64,000 nucleotides of DNA, from NCBI GenBank assembly GCA_022494885.1, contig JAGVSM010002435.1, positions 62,001-126,000 of the forward strand, in the 5' to 3' direction. The position numbers were made by a program, and so were the translations under genes. Below are positions 52,201 through 63,308 of this stretch, in pieces (the first letter of the stretch is position 1; every line of letters begins with the position of its first letter). Under the pieces are notes generated by a model that was not told the origin of the DNA, did no database searches, and was given only the letters and a program-made list of their open reading frames with translations. The stretch comes from Micrasema longulum (taxonomy: Eukaryota; Arthropoda; Insecta; Trichoptera; Brachycentridae).

Positions 52201-55200
52201 TTGTGTATATTTATATTTGAAATAAAAATAAGTGCATGCAGGTTTCTATTTTTATTGGGTGTACCATAAATGATCTTGATTTATATTTATGATGTAAAAA
52301 TCTTATTATTACTGAAGATAATAGATATTTACCTCTGTTATAGATTCAGCAGATAGTCTCATACCAGATAGTTTATCTTCCTCTAAGAAATTTTGTGGAT
52401 ATTCTTCATCATCAGAATTAAAGCCTAACTCTTCCCCATAACAGATGTGAACCTAACAGAACATTCAAACAACTTGTGAGGTAAATATTCACCAAATACA
52501 ATTTTCAAGTTCGGTAGTGATAAACATGTGTGATAAAAGATAACACATTTGAAGGATAAGGCCAGTCACACAATGTTAACAGATAATAATCATTTAGAGT
52601 AATATGGTTAGGAAAAAATGTTAATGTCTTTCATTTTCATAACACTATTACATTATCAAATATTTTATCAATTATCACTAAATTTATCTGATTATTGTCC
52701 AGATTTTCACATTAAATCCTTATTAAAATGAGTCAGTTATAGCAAGTTTAATCTTTCAAATTTTAAACTGTACTTAATTTTTATAAATTTAATGATTATT
52801 TGTTCAGATTTTCAACATAAATACTGTTTAAGTTGTGTCAGTTAAAATAAAATTTATTTTATAACACCTCAAATTTTAAGATACCTAACCTCAAAATGAA
52901 GTTCATTTTTGTTATTTTCACAGGACGATGAAAAAACGGCTTATTTTATTAAAAAGCTCAACTACTCCTCAGTTCATATCGAGTCCCTGTCCGTAGAACT
53001 CGTCAATCTCTCTCTTCGACATTCCTAGCTCAATGACTAATTATATGAAAAATAGCACTCTTTGAAGAATACAGATTACCTATAATGACAGTTTTAGTGA
53101 CATCGACATATTACACTGTAAATACCACATTTTTATCAGATCTATTAAAGACATTTAAAATTTATCTCCTGCTTAACTTTTAACTTTGAATTTTAACTTT
53201 TAATTTCAACTCTTCATTTTTACTTATTCATGAGTACATCTACTATCTGCATGTAATTAATTATTGTTGGTTGTGAATTTTAACTAAGAAATATATATGT
53301 TCATGGAAACAGAGAGAGAGTGGAGGAATGTAGAGTTGGAGCTTTACAATGTCTTCTCCCTTTTATGTACTTTTTATTTAATTTTCATACATTTTTTTTA
53401 GAATTCAATAACTTTTTTCCCCTCTCCTCCTGCATTCATAATAAATTAATGTGAACTCTGTAATTGGTCTTACTTGTTTAAATTGTTCTTTTGTACCTTG
53501 TACATATTTATAAAAAAAGACTATGATTTCCTTAATGAATAAATAAATTAACATATTACAACATAGAAGTCTAGGCATCTACATGGCTTATGACCTGTCA
53601 ATGGATGGTTTAAGTCTTCATCTCTGTTGTAATATGTTAATATAAACAGCTCCCCGGGGAGTTGAATCCAGTCCTTGTCTACAAAAATTTGGACAAACTC
53701 AAAATATTGTTGAATAAATAAATGATTAAATTACTCCTGGCAATGTATAAATGAAACGTTTATCCATAAACTGTCACCTATTAAAAACCCTAAGTCTAAT
53801 TCCTTTTCCATTCAATAAAATAAGCTGTTTTTATAGCCATCTTGTAAAAATAACAAAAATTACTTGCGCGATGTTATTACAACTTAAGGAGCGATTTGCA
53901 ATTATATAAAGAATAAAAATGATGTTAATTAGGCAGTGTAAAAGTAATTTACAAACCCATTGCCACATTTCCTGAATAGACATAGGTTGATCCATCAAGG
54001 CATTTTGCCAAATTCGGAATAGCATCAAGTATGTTTTGTCCCTTCCGGCAAATGATGTGAAGAAATGTTTCTCGCTGTCGGTACATATTAAAATGGCATT
54101 AGGAATCACAAGGGCGGTTTTCTCTTTAGTTATTGCAGTGACATCTTTCCAGCGAAGGGACAGGAATGTCTCCCATCGAAATATATTAGCGTAGAAACAG
54201 AGGTAGTTTTGAGAAACGTAAAGACGACCATGAACTAGTATATCTTTTTGAATGGCGCAAGAATAATCTGAAAGAAATAAAAACAAAATTCAAGGTGATA
54301 AGACAGTTAAAAAAGACAAATAACCTTTTTTGGAAAAGAAGTATAGAAGTCTAGACATTTACGGGACTTATGACCTGCCATTAGCCAGTTTCACTTTACA
54401 CAATATTAATGTTGCTCAAAATAGGCGTTTGTTTGAGCGATGATTTCATCATTTAAGCCAAATCTCTTTCCATCGAGCCATTTCTTCAGGTTTGAAAATA
54501 AAAAAATAGTTACTGGAGGCTTTATTAAATATTTTTCATGTGAGAGTTGCAGTATTATTGAATTTGCTTATAATAAACAAGGTTTATTTCATATTCAACG
54601 AGTGAATTTTGTTTCCTAGCCATCTATATCTGAGTAGTGTCCGGAAAGAGAGGGAATTTCAGCTGTGGATCTTTATAGGAACATTTGCTTCATGAAGAGG
54701 AAACCACAGAAAACTTATTCAAGAAGCCGGACGAATGATAGACCGTCACTGGGGGCCATATGTATGGGTGGACACATGCGTAGTACCTATTTTTATTATT
54801 TTTTCCTTTCTTGAGGCCTTTTACCAAAACATAATAATAATGCAAAATTTCATTAATTGGGCTACAAATTGGTCACTTATCCATCAAATTCTCCGATTCA
54901 ACTCCCAGTGACTATTTCCTATTTCCAAACCGGAAGAAATGGCTCGGCGGAAAGAGACTTAGCTCAAGCTATAAAATCATCGGTCGAACGAGTGCCTATT
55001 TTGAAAGCCTCGACAAATTTTCTTTATCTAAAAGGCATTAAAAAAATTGGAGAAACATTTGACAAAGCGTATTGAGCTCAAAGGAGACTTGTCGAGGAAT
55101 AAAATGTCTCTGCGGAAAAAAGTATAATTTATTTAAAAAGTCACAGACTTAATGATCCACCTACGTACTGTAATATTTACAAAATGAAAAAAAATGCACT

Positions 55201-58200
55201 GCCAGTATTGTTGGTTCGAGCCGCTGAAGCTCGGCGAGTCTTGTAAATAATAATATCCACGTAATATTTTAGTGTACCTATACTGCATTTTGAATTTCGT
55301 TGGCATAACTTAAAAAACTCATAAATCCCAAACATACTTTTGTTCAGGGAGAGAAAAAATTGTTCTTACTTAAGTAGCGAATGAGAAGGGTCAGTAGTTT
55401 TTTTTATTTGTTAAAAGACTATCAAACTAACCCAAAAAATACATACATATTTTTTTATGTATCGGATTATCGGCGCTATGATTTTTTAAAGTTAGGTAAT
55501 TTTGAAATTACTTCGCCTGTGACGTCACAAGTTCTAGTCGGAGAGTTCTGCAGATTGGTGAGTTGGCTTCCCGGAAGCGGAAACCTATCACAACACTATA
55601 ATTGGTTGATCGGAAGAACTAGTGGCGATGTTCAAAGTAATTTTTTTTTTATTATTTTCTCAAGAATTTATCAAAAATGTTTGCCGTACAATTTAATGCT
55701 CTAATTTTTACGGCGCGTAGAAAACTTTTTATCTATCCAATTTCACATAGCCCTGAACTGCTTAGTGGAAAGCCCTTGCAGCAAAGTTTTAAAAAAAATG
55801 TTTTTTAAATAATGCACTGTACGAATATACAAGTTTTACACACAACTGAACACCCCAAAATATCATTTTTGGCATTTGTGGACTTGCAAGATTTACAAGT
55901 TAGTGTGACGATATGTTATTTCAAATAAACAAAATTGATTTCAACCTGTCATTGGCTGGTTAACTTACCGACAATGAGTCGTTCATCGTCAGGTACGTCC
56001 TTGAATATCTTTTTAAAGTCTTCGGATCGGCTCTTGTAAGTGGGGTAGAGGGCGCTGTACCAGGACTTCTTCTTGCTCCTTGGCTCCTGCGTCTTGAGGG
56101 AAACCGGCGTGGAGGAGGTGGGAGGTGGGGGCACGGGCGTGTGGCGCGCTGGGCACTCCTGGCTAGGTGGGCGGGAGGGAGGCGCTGTCTCCGGAGAGGA
56201 CAAGCCAGGAGAGGTTATAGAGAGGGATTGGGGAGGTGAAGTGGAATGAGATTGGCTGGTGTCACTTGCGCTTCTGCCAACCTGAAATAGAATTTAACTT
56301 TTAAATTTCTTTAAAATGTATATTTGAAGATCTAACTTTGTAGTTATTCAATATTAAAATAAAAACATATTGGTTTTATCTACTTATTATTTATTTTATT
56401 AGGTTGGGGGAAAAGTAATTTCATATTTCGCACCTTTTTTTTCAACTAAGTATATCTCGATCAAATGGATTGCTAAAAAGAGTAGACAGGAAGCTGAGGA
56501 ATATGTTTCATATATAAGAATGTAATTTTAGTTTCTTGAAAATCCGTTTTCGTTTTATTGATGTAGGTATGTTTTAATTTTTTAAATTTTTTATTTCGTT
56601 TTAATTTTTACACAATTGATGTCAAATTATGTACAATTATGTATAAATAAATAATACACTGACACTTCGGAACGTGCCTGTAGGCCAGTGGAGTGGCTAT
56701 ATCCATAAAAAAAAAATATATTTATTTATTGAATGTACCTACCTATTGTATAAACATTTTTGTCAACTATGTATTTGTATTTTATATTGGATTAAATAAA
56801 TAAATAAAATTAAAAAAAACATTTTTAGTCACATCGGATCATACGATACGGGGTTCTAAAGGTGTGAGTGTATACTGCAAACGCTTCTTTGACAGTATTG
56901 CGCTTGGTCAGTTCAGTCGTGAACTATCGTGCGTCCAGTATGGAGGTCTCAAAGAAAGAAATTCGCCATACTATACATTTTTACTACCTGAAAGGGAAAA
57001 ACGCGTCGAAAGCGACCAAAAAAATTTGCATGTATAAGGGGCTGATACTCTTTCGGTTTGGTGCTGCACAACAGTGGTTCCAGCGATTTCGTTCTAGTGT
57101 AGTGGAGGTGAATGATACACCACGCTCTGGCAGAGCTGTTGTCAAAAATGACAATAAAATCATGGAAAATATCGAGATAGACCGTCATGTCAGCAGTCGT
57201 AGCATCGCCCAGAAGCTGAATATTGATCATAAAACCGTTTTGAATCATTTGCAGAAGGCTGGATTTAAAAAAAAGCTCGATGTTTGGGTGCCAAACGAGC
57301 TGACGCAAAAAACCTCACGGACCGAATTTACATCTGCGAATCGCTGCTGAATCGCAACAAAATCGACCCATTTCTGAAGCGGATTGTGGCTGGTGATGAA
57401 AAGTGGGTCACTTACGACAATGTCGAGCAACAGAGATCGTGGTCGCAAGCCAACGAAGCGGCCCAGACCGTGGCTAAGCCAGGACTGACGGCCAGGAAGA
57501 TGTTGCTGTGTGTTGGGTGGGATTAGCAGGGAATACTCTATGAGCTGCTCCCCTATGGCCAAACGCTAAATTCTGCCATTACTGTGAACAACTCAACCGT
57601 TTGAAGCTGGCAATCGAACGGAAGCGGCCAGCATTGGTGAATAGGAGACGAATCATGTTTCATTAGGACAACGCCAGGCCGCACACATCTTTGATGACGG
57701 GCCAGAAGCTCCGGGAGCTCAAATGGGAAGTTCTTATGCATCCACTGAGTGAATACTACCTGTTCCTGTCTATGGCCAACGCGCTTGAGGGAACCTGTGA
57801 AAATTGATTGTTTGAGGTTTTTCGTCAATAGGGACAAGGGTTTCTGCGAGAGGGGCATTATGAAGTTGAATTCTCGTAGGCAACAAGTTATCAAACAGAG
57901 CGGCGCATATTTTACTTAAATCGGATGATTATAACACTTTTTATAAAGCATTGAAAAATACGAAATTACTTTTTCCCAACGTAATATATAGAAACCAACC
58001 GGTTTCGGAGCTACACATGCTCTTTCATGGACGTATAATGAGGAAGTTCAGTGGTTTCATTTTTTTATTTTATTTGTTAATAGACTATCAAACTAAGTTA
58101 TATATATAAAAAAAATTATGTATTGTATTCTCCGCCGAAATTGAGAATTCTCAATTATGTCTATGTATGCTCAATTATACCTTGATAAAGGAGCATGTGT

Positions 58201-61200
58201 AGCTGCGATAACCAGTCAGTAATTAAACAAATTGATCTTATTTTCATTTTAATTTTCTATTTCTATGTATGTCTGTGTCCGAGCGGATGAAGAATATAAT
58301 CATCATTCCCTTTCGGCACCTAATGGTGCATAGAGCACTGCATTGGTTTACCAATTGCAGAGTATCTTGATTGTTTTTGTTACATGAAGGTAAGAATCAG
58401 TCTAACATTTCAGTTGCAAGTTGAGGGATTATGAAATATTCCAGTGTAAAAATACTTGAAAATAAAAAATGTTTCGTGTCAACCTTGTTACGAATTAAAC
58501 CCGAGACCTCTTGCGTGGTAGGCAAGCGCGCTAATCATTTGACCTTGAGGTCGACAGATTACAGTTCTCTGTAAGAACTAGATGTATTTTTAATCGAACC
58601 ATTGCCCCCCCAGAGTCCTTAGGGCTGACCGTTGGCACGGCATGAGATTCTGAACTTATTCTACTCTCCTGGGGTAATCTAGTTTTAAGATTCGAGTTCA
58701 TTTAGTTTGTTTGGAGGTTTTTGCTTGCCAGACATGTTTGGATTCAGCCGCCCTTAACATAGGGAGCAGACGCCGTTTTTAGCCGCTCAATCTGGGTCAG
58801 ACGCTACTGCCTGTTTGGTTCACGGGAGGTATTTTATTTCCCTCCTACCTTGCATATCTGTCGAGTGTTCCCCTATCCACCACCTGGGGACGCGTCCTCT
58901 AGTGGTTACAGGCTCTGCGAAGATGAGACAAAATGATGGCAGGTGGACACCCAGAATAATAAAGTGGAAACCAAGGGCAAACAAAAGAAGTGTTGGAAGG
59001 CCACAGAAAAGATGGATCGACGACATTGCCTCTATTGCTGGTAAAACGTGGATGATGAAAGCGGGTGATAGGAAGGAATGGAGACGTTTGGAAGAGGCCT
59101 TTATCCAGCAGTGGAGAGAATAAGGCTGAAGAACTAGAACTAGAATCCGGGACAAGCGTTTTCCACTCTCTAGTAAAAAAATCTGAAAAGGGAAATTAAA
59201 TAAAGAGAAGTCTGTCTATTGTAATGATAGGCATGTTTGCCTATTGTGTTTGAGGTCTCGGGTTTGAATCCAGTCGACACCCCCATCCCGAACCTTCCAA
59301 TAATCACAAAAATATTATAAAACTTGCGGCACAGAGACTCGTTGAATATATTATTTAAAGCTGATATGCCTCTATCTCGTTTTTTTTGTAATCTTATTTC
59401 ACTTCCTATATATTACATCCAATTTGTTTTTTAATGTATTACAAAATGGTGCAGTAAGGCAAATCATTCCATTCCATTGATTTCCGGCAATTTCACTCAA
59501 CAGAGACAGGCGTTGTTTTGGAAACAACGGTTCCTTTGTGAAATGGGTAGTATTACTTTACATAATTAGTGGTTTTAAAAAAAGTTATATACATTAATAC
59601 ATGGAAAATTACAAAATTAGTGGTTCTAATATTAATTACATACTACAGAAAAATTATAATTTGTGTATTTTTATTGCAATCTTACTGATTTCCTTTTCAC
59701 CCTGTTTCTTTTTTCTGAAATAGGCACAAGTTGAAATATTTCAAATTTACAAGAAGCCATTTAAAAGTATCTTATTTTTTAATTGAGATACTAAAGAGGA
59801 CAATTTAACAAAATTTGTGTTAGGGCTACAGGAGGCACGAAAAACTGTAAGAGAACACTATCAATTTCTTGTTTAAGTTGAAACAAAATGTTTATCTTAT
59901 GTAAATAAATTTTAGATGCTTACGTTTGTTTTAACAAAAACTCTGATGCGTAATGTAATACAATTGACATTATCCACTTGATAAACTAATATACCGGCTC
60001 ATAAAACCAAACAAGAGTTCAATACAACACAACCTTTTCTTATAAAAGATACAATGTAAGTGCTCTCTATGAATGACTCTCAAAGTGTGCGCATTTTACG
60101 AAAGTTATTTAGATTGTATTGTAATTTTATTTAGAAATTAAAGTCACACAGACACCGAGTCTAAGAAAAAAATTAATATTAAAATGTCTTCTAATGTTTT
60201 ATGTATCAGCATTATTTTTACAATTGGGATTTCTTTAAGACCTCATTTCCTGGATGTTATAATTTGGGCACAATAATATTAGGTAGAATAATAAAAAAAC
60301 TTAATTTTATACAATTGATATGATTTGCTTCCTTTAGGCAATATTTTGAATCGGGGTTATCTTTGCTTATCGAATCAAGGCTTCCTATTTAATTTTCAAG
60401 GTTAGATAATATACTTTACAATACACATGTCAGAGTGAAATCTGGTAACCAGACAAGAATTTCAGTAAAAACTGGGGAAAAATTGGCAGATTACTGTGCG
60501 GGGAGAGTAGATATTTTTTTTTTTTGCGGAAGGAAGTGTTTATTCTTTTCCTAAAAAGGACTACATTCATTTTTCAAAACTTTTATTTTGTTATTGATAT
60601 TTGGTATTGTTTGTGTCGCTAAAAGCTTTAAAGAGAGAAATCCCTGCAAAAAAAAAACTACATTTGCGGTTAAGCCGGAATTTAAGTGCATGGCCATGAA
60701 ATTGTAAACGTAAATTTTTTTAATAAAAAAAAAGAGAAAAAAAAGGCCTCAGGTTTGATTTCCGACATGGTTGATGTTATAAAATATTTATTTAAAAAGC
60801 ACCCAATGATACACCAAACGCTGTTACATGAAGGTAAGGTGATCAGTCTTACGGTTCAGGCGCTAGTCCAGGTACAATGAATTATTGCATTTAACCATCT
60901 TTAAAATAAATACCTAGATTGAACTCGAGCATGCTTGGTGAATGCGCGAACCACTACACTACGAGGCGGACTAATCTCCGCCCAATTTTATTTTTTAGAC
61001 TTTTTACCTGAGAGTAGCCAAAGCTCGTCCAGGGTTCTGGTTTTGACTCTCACACAGAACTTCATTAAAAAAAAACAAACAAAAATTCTTTATCCATTAA
61101 AAAAAATAAACAATTCTAAGGGGCAATTTTTCAATGTCACAAAAGATTTAAAAAATATATTTTTATACACAGTTTTCAGGGCCAGACAGCGAAACTTTAG

Positions 61201-63180
61201 AAGAACATTCCTCATGGTAAACTATAAAAAAAAATATAGTATTTTTATTTCAAAAACTCGTTTATTTTAATGAAAAAAAATATATTTGTAATTTGAAAAT
61301 GCAGACAATCAACGTCACGAATTAGCTTTCCTTCTCTTCCCCTACCCAGCCCCTTCCTTAGTCTGCATTCGGTGCGTATCGCTTTGTTGGTCACATATGT
61401 TTTTAATCTCATTTTTTTTAATGCAATTTTCCAAAAAAATCATTAGGATATTTTAAAAGTACATTATAAAAAATGTTCCTGTAAAATTTCGGCCGCGAAA
61501 AATCATGTATTTATATAAATATTTATATTCAATATTTCACAGAAAAAAGTCAATACAGGTTTATATTTTAACAAAAAAAAGTACTCTATTATAATTGGAC
61601 TGAATATGATAATTTTGTGGCATGTAGAGTAAATGCTTACTTTAAAAAACGTTTGCGTAGTTTCATAAATAATGAATGGGTTTTTAATTTTAAATTGTAA
61701 TGATTCAGTAAAAGGAGAATAAGTCCCGTGACACAGAGAACAGAGAATGATCTCACCAGGTACGGAAATGGAATAAAACTAACATAAATAAATATATAAT
61801 TGTAGAAACTTATTTCCACCAGTAAATATAATGTAATATTTCAGTACGACGGAAGTACGACTAGAATCAGATTGTATTGCTCCTAAATATTCAGTTTAAT
61901 GTAATTTTTCAAAAGCCTGATATTTATGCACATTTATACGATTCGGCCCCTTAGGGTGAAATAAACATAATTCAGTTTTGCCAATTTTATTACAGCAATT
62001 CGTAACACTTAAGCTCATATTATATGTATCAGAAAATGGTGAAAGTATCTTGTACAATAATTCTAGTGCCAAATCTTGGGCCGTTTCATTTGCTGTTTCA
62101 CAGAGGCAGTTTCTGGGATTGAAAATTGCACTTAAGCATGCGAAGTAAGATGTTATCGGCCCCATGACAGATTACGAGCAGTTTCACAATTGACAAAACG
62201 AGTTATCTTGTGACGACGCAACTGACAATTGACAATATTCCACAATCAACATCGGGTTTCTTAAATAACATTAAATCTGAAACTGACTAAAAATCGGTAT
62301 TCCTAGAAAAGAACAGCAAGAATGAAAGTGAAAAAGAACAGTGAGACAAATGAGACCGAGGAGACAATGGTTTACATAATATATTTAAAAAGTCTGCCAA
62401 CAAGCTAGATACATTAATTACTAGGTTAGTAATTCAGCAAAAGGTGAAACCAAGATTCCTGACGATGTTCTATTTCAATTTAAACGGTCATAAAGTTCAA
62501 AATGGTGGCCAATGTAATGAACCATTTTTGCGGGAATTAAAAATTATAAATTTTAAAGTATGTATTTTTAAATACCAAAAAAAATCCTCCAATTTCCAAT
62601 AAGAGACTTCCAATCCAATAGAGGCTTCTTTCCTAACCAATTACAGTTACATAAATTGTCACATAAATATTATATTTAATGTGAAATAAGAAATAGTACA
62701 CAACTTGTATTATTATAAATATGAAAATAAATGTACACTTGAATACAGAACACCAATGTTAATCGCACAGTTACACAAATTTATTTATATGAGAAGATGA
62801 TTATATAATAAATAATATTTCATTATATCGTCAGTGATACTGCAATACCGCGTTACCTGTTTTTTTAAATGAAAAATTTTTATTGTGATAAATTCATCAA
62901 AGGGACTAAGAGCAGTCAGTTTTAATTTATTGTTATTTTTACTCTAAATAATGTTAGTTTTTTTTATACTTAAGCAGTATTTTTGGTTGATTGAAATTGT
63001 AAGTAATATATTAACAGTGACCGCGCCACAAGGCAGACTTACTGGTTTGCGGAAATTGGTTATCTTTACTTTGTTTGCCACTGAACCCTAATACAAATTA
63101 ACGCAATCACCTACCTTGTACTGGGGTTCTGGCACCTTATTGTTTGGAACCTTTCTCGCAGCAGGCAGGATAAGATCCAT
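37227..63180 (-). CDS. GRAMD1: Aster/GRAMD1-type sterol-transfer protein
   Basis: Minus-strand exons in order: 63115-63180, 55969-56281, 53957-54267, 52333-52452, 49117-49192, 43116-43197, 41605-41770, 40921-41031, 40610-40802, 40088-40219, 38794-39070, 38179-38311, 37227-37322. Every junction is GT-AG with matching phase; total 2076 nt, 691 residues. A Ser/Pro-rich N-terminus leads to a GRAM domain (about 95-230; DERLIVDYSCAIQKDIL, FRWETF, DSEKHFFTSFAGRDKTY). The VASt (ASTER) sterol domain spans about 330-500 (DQLFTMLFTNSKFY, RKTTDLVQ, CLKKVS). A Lys/Arg patch precedes a C-terminal membrane segment (572-592). Relatives sit in the ER, bind plasma-membrane phosphatidylserine through GRAM and carry cholesterol inward (family knowledge). 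Introns reach 6.8 kb and hold many mobile elements. Alternative exons may exist. Confidence 0.93.
37894..38072 (-). mobile_element. SINE family A in Aster last intron
   Basis: Complete minus-strand copy. The head at 38072 reads, on its strand, ggcggcctccgtggtgtagt, and the tail A-run is the T-run at 37897-37905. Flanking catttc on both sides looks like the target duplication. It lies 107 nt from the exon 38179-38311. Confidence 0.85.
38366..38775. repeat. Repeat R1, single unit
   Basis: One unit of about 400 bp starting at gaaatataggtctgggcatc and ending gaagaacatttcagagaagg followed by gaatata. The end of the unit is the sequence that precedes the start in the copy at 13270, so the copy equals one complete unit opened at a different point. 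It ends 18 nt before the exon 38794-39070 donor-side border. Confidence 0.8.
39420..39812. mobile_element. MITE family M1, Aster intron copy
   Basis: 393 bp with ends aatgaggaagttcggtgg and gggctgaagttcctcatt. Interior shares gactattaaactaagc, attggttgattcatatgaac and caagaaaacatttattgtat with the other copies. Confidence 0.85.
42180..42408 (-). mobile_element. tRNA-derived SINE, family C
   Basis: On the minus strand the head holds an A-box-like ggcgcaattggttagat and an exact B box gggttcgattccc within a T-arm-like gcgggttcgattcccgc. The body (ccaagaaagatttttttcc, then gctttcccacctgctgac) runs toward 42180. The acceptor stem does not close, so it is not a working tRNA gene. Only copy seen in this window. 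Confidence 0.6.
42622..42846. mobile_element. Short inverted-repeat element (MITE-like)
   Basis: Ends gctacccgcttatagagaca and the complement of taccacccgcttatagaccc form imperfect 22 bp termini around 180 bp without coding capacity. Lies in an Aster intron. No second copy seen. Confidence 0.55.
44351..44762. mobile_element. MITE family M1, Aster intron copy (reverse)
   Basis: 412 bp with aatgaggaacttcaa at the left and gaacttcctcatt at the right. The orientation is opposite to the copy at 39420. The interior has tggttcatatgaatcaac, gatttccagtttgcttgccg and cgtgaagttatttcagaaa. The 66-codon frame at 44471 is internal to it and not a gene. Confidence 0.8.
46170..46352. mobile_element. Short MITE with GTCAAAAAAGAATAGA termini
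   Basis: Termini gtcaaaaaagaatagagg (46174) and its inverse tctattcttttttgacat (46332) are perfect over 16 bp. The 180 bp element has no frame and abuts the next element within 10 bp. Confidence 0.65.
46360..46631. mobile_element. Pogo-like MITE, small
   Basis: Left end cagttgactcttgatttac and right end gtaaatcaagattctact are inverted with two to three mismatches. The CAGT-type start recalls pogo elements. 270 bp, no coding capacity. Confidence 0.5.
46759..47978. mobile_element. Pogo-like element hosting a nested M1 MITE
   Basis: The left end tacagtcaaacttggttata (followed by acga) and the right end, the complement of tacagtcaaacttggtcaaa, lie at TA. They match over about 17 bp. Removing the M1 copy at 47044-47428 leaves about 835 bp, close to the 774 bp pogo-like MITE at 15930. 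No transposase frame is visible. The nesting dates the pogo insertion before the M1 insertion. Confidence 0.7.
47044..47428. mobile_element. MITE family M1, nested copy
   Basis: 385 bp; left aatggggaatttcagcccta, right actgaacttcctcatt. Shares ttggatacaaaaaatgtttt, tggttcatatgaaccaa and cagaaatacaaaactttaaa with the family. Sits inside the pogo-like element. Confidence 0.8.
49250..49490 (-). mobile_element. SINE family B in Aster intron
   Basis: Minus-strand copy. The B-box complement gggaatcaaatccgg and head complement cgactacactatgaggcc lie at 49424-49483, and the body end with gcgcatagggcaatgcattg at 49271. It starts 60 nt upstream (in transcript terms) of the exon 49117-49192. Confidence 0.7.
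49505..49600. repeat. Dispersed repeat D, copy 2
   Basis: Shares acctgagagcagtcatc, aggattctggttctattt and cctgcagaactgtatt with 7616-7695. It follows directly after the SINE B head, as at 60990. Confidence 0.55.
51789..51961 (-). mobile_element. SINE family A in Aster intron
   Basis: Complete minus-strand copy. The tail at the left reads tttgcaccacaacaggccag and the head at the right cactacaccacggaggccac. A run of tttatt repeats precedes the tail. The surrounding introns at 49800-51780 and 51962-52332 show nothing else I can name. Confidence 0.8.
53546..53715. repeat. Repeat R1, rearranged inverted fragment
   Basis: Begins attaacatattacaaca and runs into tagaagtctaggcatctac and tgacctgtcaatgg. 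It then flips at 53614 to the opposite strand (cttcatctctgttgtaatat, then ctccccggggagttgaat) and ends ttggacaaactcaaaatatt. Parts of two oppositely oriented R1 units are thus fused. Confidence 0.75.
54338..54405. repeat. Repeat R1, short fragment
   Basis: gaagtatagaagtctagaca, then cttatgacctgccattagcc and cactttacaca match the start of the R1 unit. It is truncated after about 65 bp and lies 70 nt upstream of the GRAM-domain exon. Confidence 0.65.
55380..55766. mobile_element. MITE family M1, diverged copy
   Basis: 387 bp with left aatgagaagggtcagtag and right tttcacatagccctgaactg. The interior shares gactatcaaactaacc, ttcgcctgtgacgtcac and cggcgcgtagaaaactt with relatives. It ends 200 nt from the exon 55969-56281. 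Confidence 0.75.
56400..57983 (+). mobile_element. Mariner element with broken transposase
   Basis: Termini aggttgggggaaaagtaatt and the complement of acgttgggaaaaagtaattt lie at TA. They resemble the cecropia-type mariner ends (GGTTGGTGCAAAAGTAATT). A transposase relic begins at 56940 with MEVSKKEIRHTIHFYYLKGK, QWFQRFRS, DTPRSGRAV, HKTVLNHLQKAGFKKKLDVW. After a frameshift near 57308 it continues LLNRNKIDPFLKRIVAGDEK (first catalytic Asp). The HDNARPH block has a stop before its Asp, and the third Asp block (YSPDLxPxD) is deleted. The unit is 1.58 kb, longer than a usual mariner, with about 300 bp extra before the start codon. It lies in the first Aster intron. Confidence 0.9.
57994..58031 (-). 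repeat. Decayed hammerhead-like motif, copy 1
   Basis: On the minus strand: catgaaagagcatgtgtagc followed by tccgaaaccggtt. A short stem (gagc/gctc) leads into CGAAAC, the 3' core of a hammerhead. The 5' core CTGATGA is degraded. Similar motifs occur in Penelope-type retroelements. It abuts the mariner right end. Confidence 0.3.
58036..58106. mobile_element. MITE family M1, left-end fragment
   Basis: aatgaggaagttcagtggtt, then tgttaatagactatcaaac as in the full copies, after which similarity stops. It lies between the two hammerhead-like motifs. Confidence 0.65.
58180..58217 (+). repeat. Decayed hammerhead-like motif, copy 2
   Basis: ccttgataaaggagcatgtg followed by tagctgcgataaccag. The same central aggagcatgtgtagct as copy 1 but on the opposite strand, with different damage (GATAAA for GATGAA, GATAAC for GAAAC). 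Confidence 0.3.
58303..58558 (-). mobile_element. SINE family B, near-complete copy
   Basis: Collinear with 8170-8421: ttcggcacctaatggtgcat at the left, then tgaaggtaagaatcagtcta and gcgtggtaggcaagcgcgc, ending in the head near 58558. First Aster intron. Confidence 0.75.
58900..59140 (+). mobile_element. LINE 3'-terminal fragment, copy 2
   Basis: Open frame ending RIIKWKPRANKRSVGRPQKR, WIDDIASIAGKTWMMKAGDR, KEWRRLEEAFIQQW and a stop at 59121. This is the C-terminus of an RTE-like LINE polyprotein. Upstream codons to 58815 are open but not recognisable. Same family as 16822-17020. Confidence 0.75.
59215..59290 (+). mobile_element. SINE family B head fragment
   Basis: gtaatgataggcatgtttgc, tttgaggtctcgggtttgaa match the head of family B. 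The body is absent. Confidence 0.5.
60747..60970. mobile_element. Two SINE B pieces in opposite orientation
   Basis: 60747-60800 is plus-oriented (caggtttgatttccgacatg, gttgatgttataaaatattt). 60828-60970 is minus-oriented (gttacatgaaggtaaggtga, tcagtcttacggttcaggcg) and ends with a head complement ccactacactacgaggcgg. Together they form a head-outward inverted pair. Confidence 0.6.
60990..61060. repeat. Dispersed repeat D, copy 3
   Basis: Shares tttttacctgagagtagcca and ccagggttctggtttt with the other D copies and directly follows a SINE B head. The remaining first-intron DNA at 59300-60740 and 61070-62826 shows nothing else I can identify. Confidence 0.45.
62827..62856. repeat. Inverted repeat flanking Aster exon 1, left
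   Basis: atcgtcagtgata, three bases, caataccgcg. The complement recurs at 63944-63975, with 13 and 10 identical bases in the two blocks. The pair encloses 1.1 kb including the first coding exon. Confidence 0.75.
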
Positions 63181-63308
63181 TTTCGTAATATAATACCTCA
63201 AGGGCGCTTTACAAAGTGATTATATAAAGATATAAATTTAATTTTAACTTTTTAATTTAAGAAAAATAATGTACTTTTCATATTACTTTTCCACCACATG
63301 CTAAGAAT

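Noticed and set aside
58815..59123. 102-codon frame as a host gene
   Set aside because: Its C-terminal half is a LINE polyprotein tail repeated at 16822-17020.
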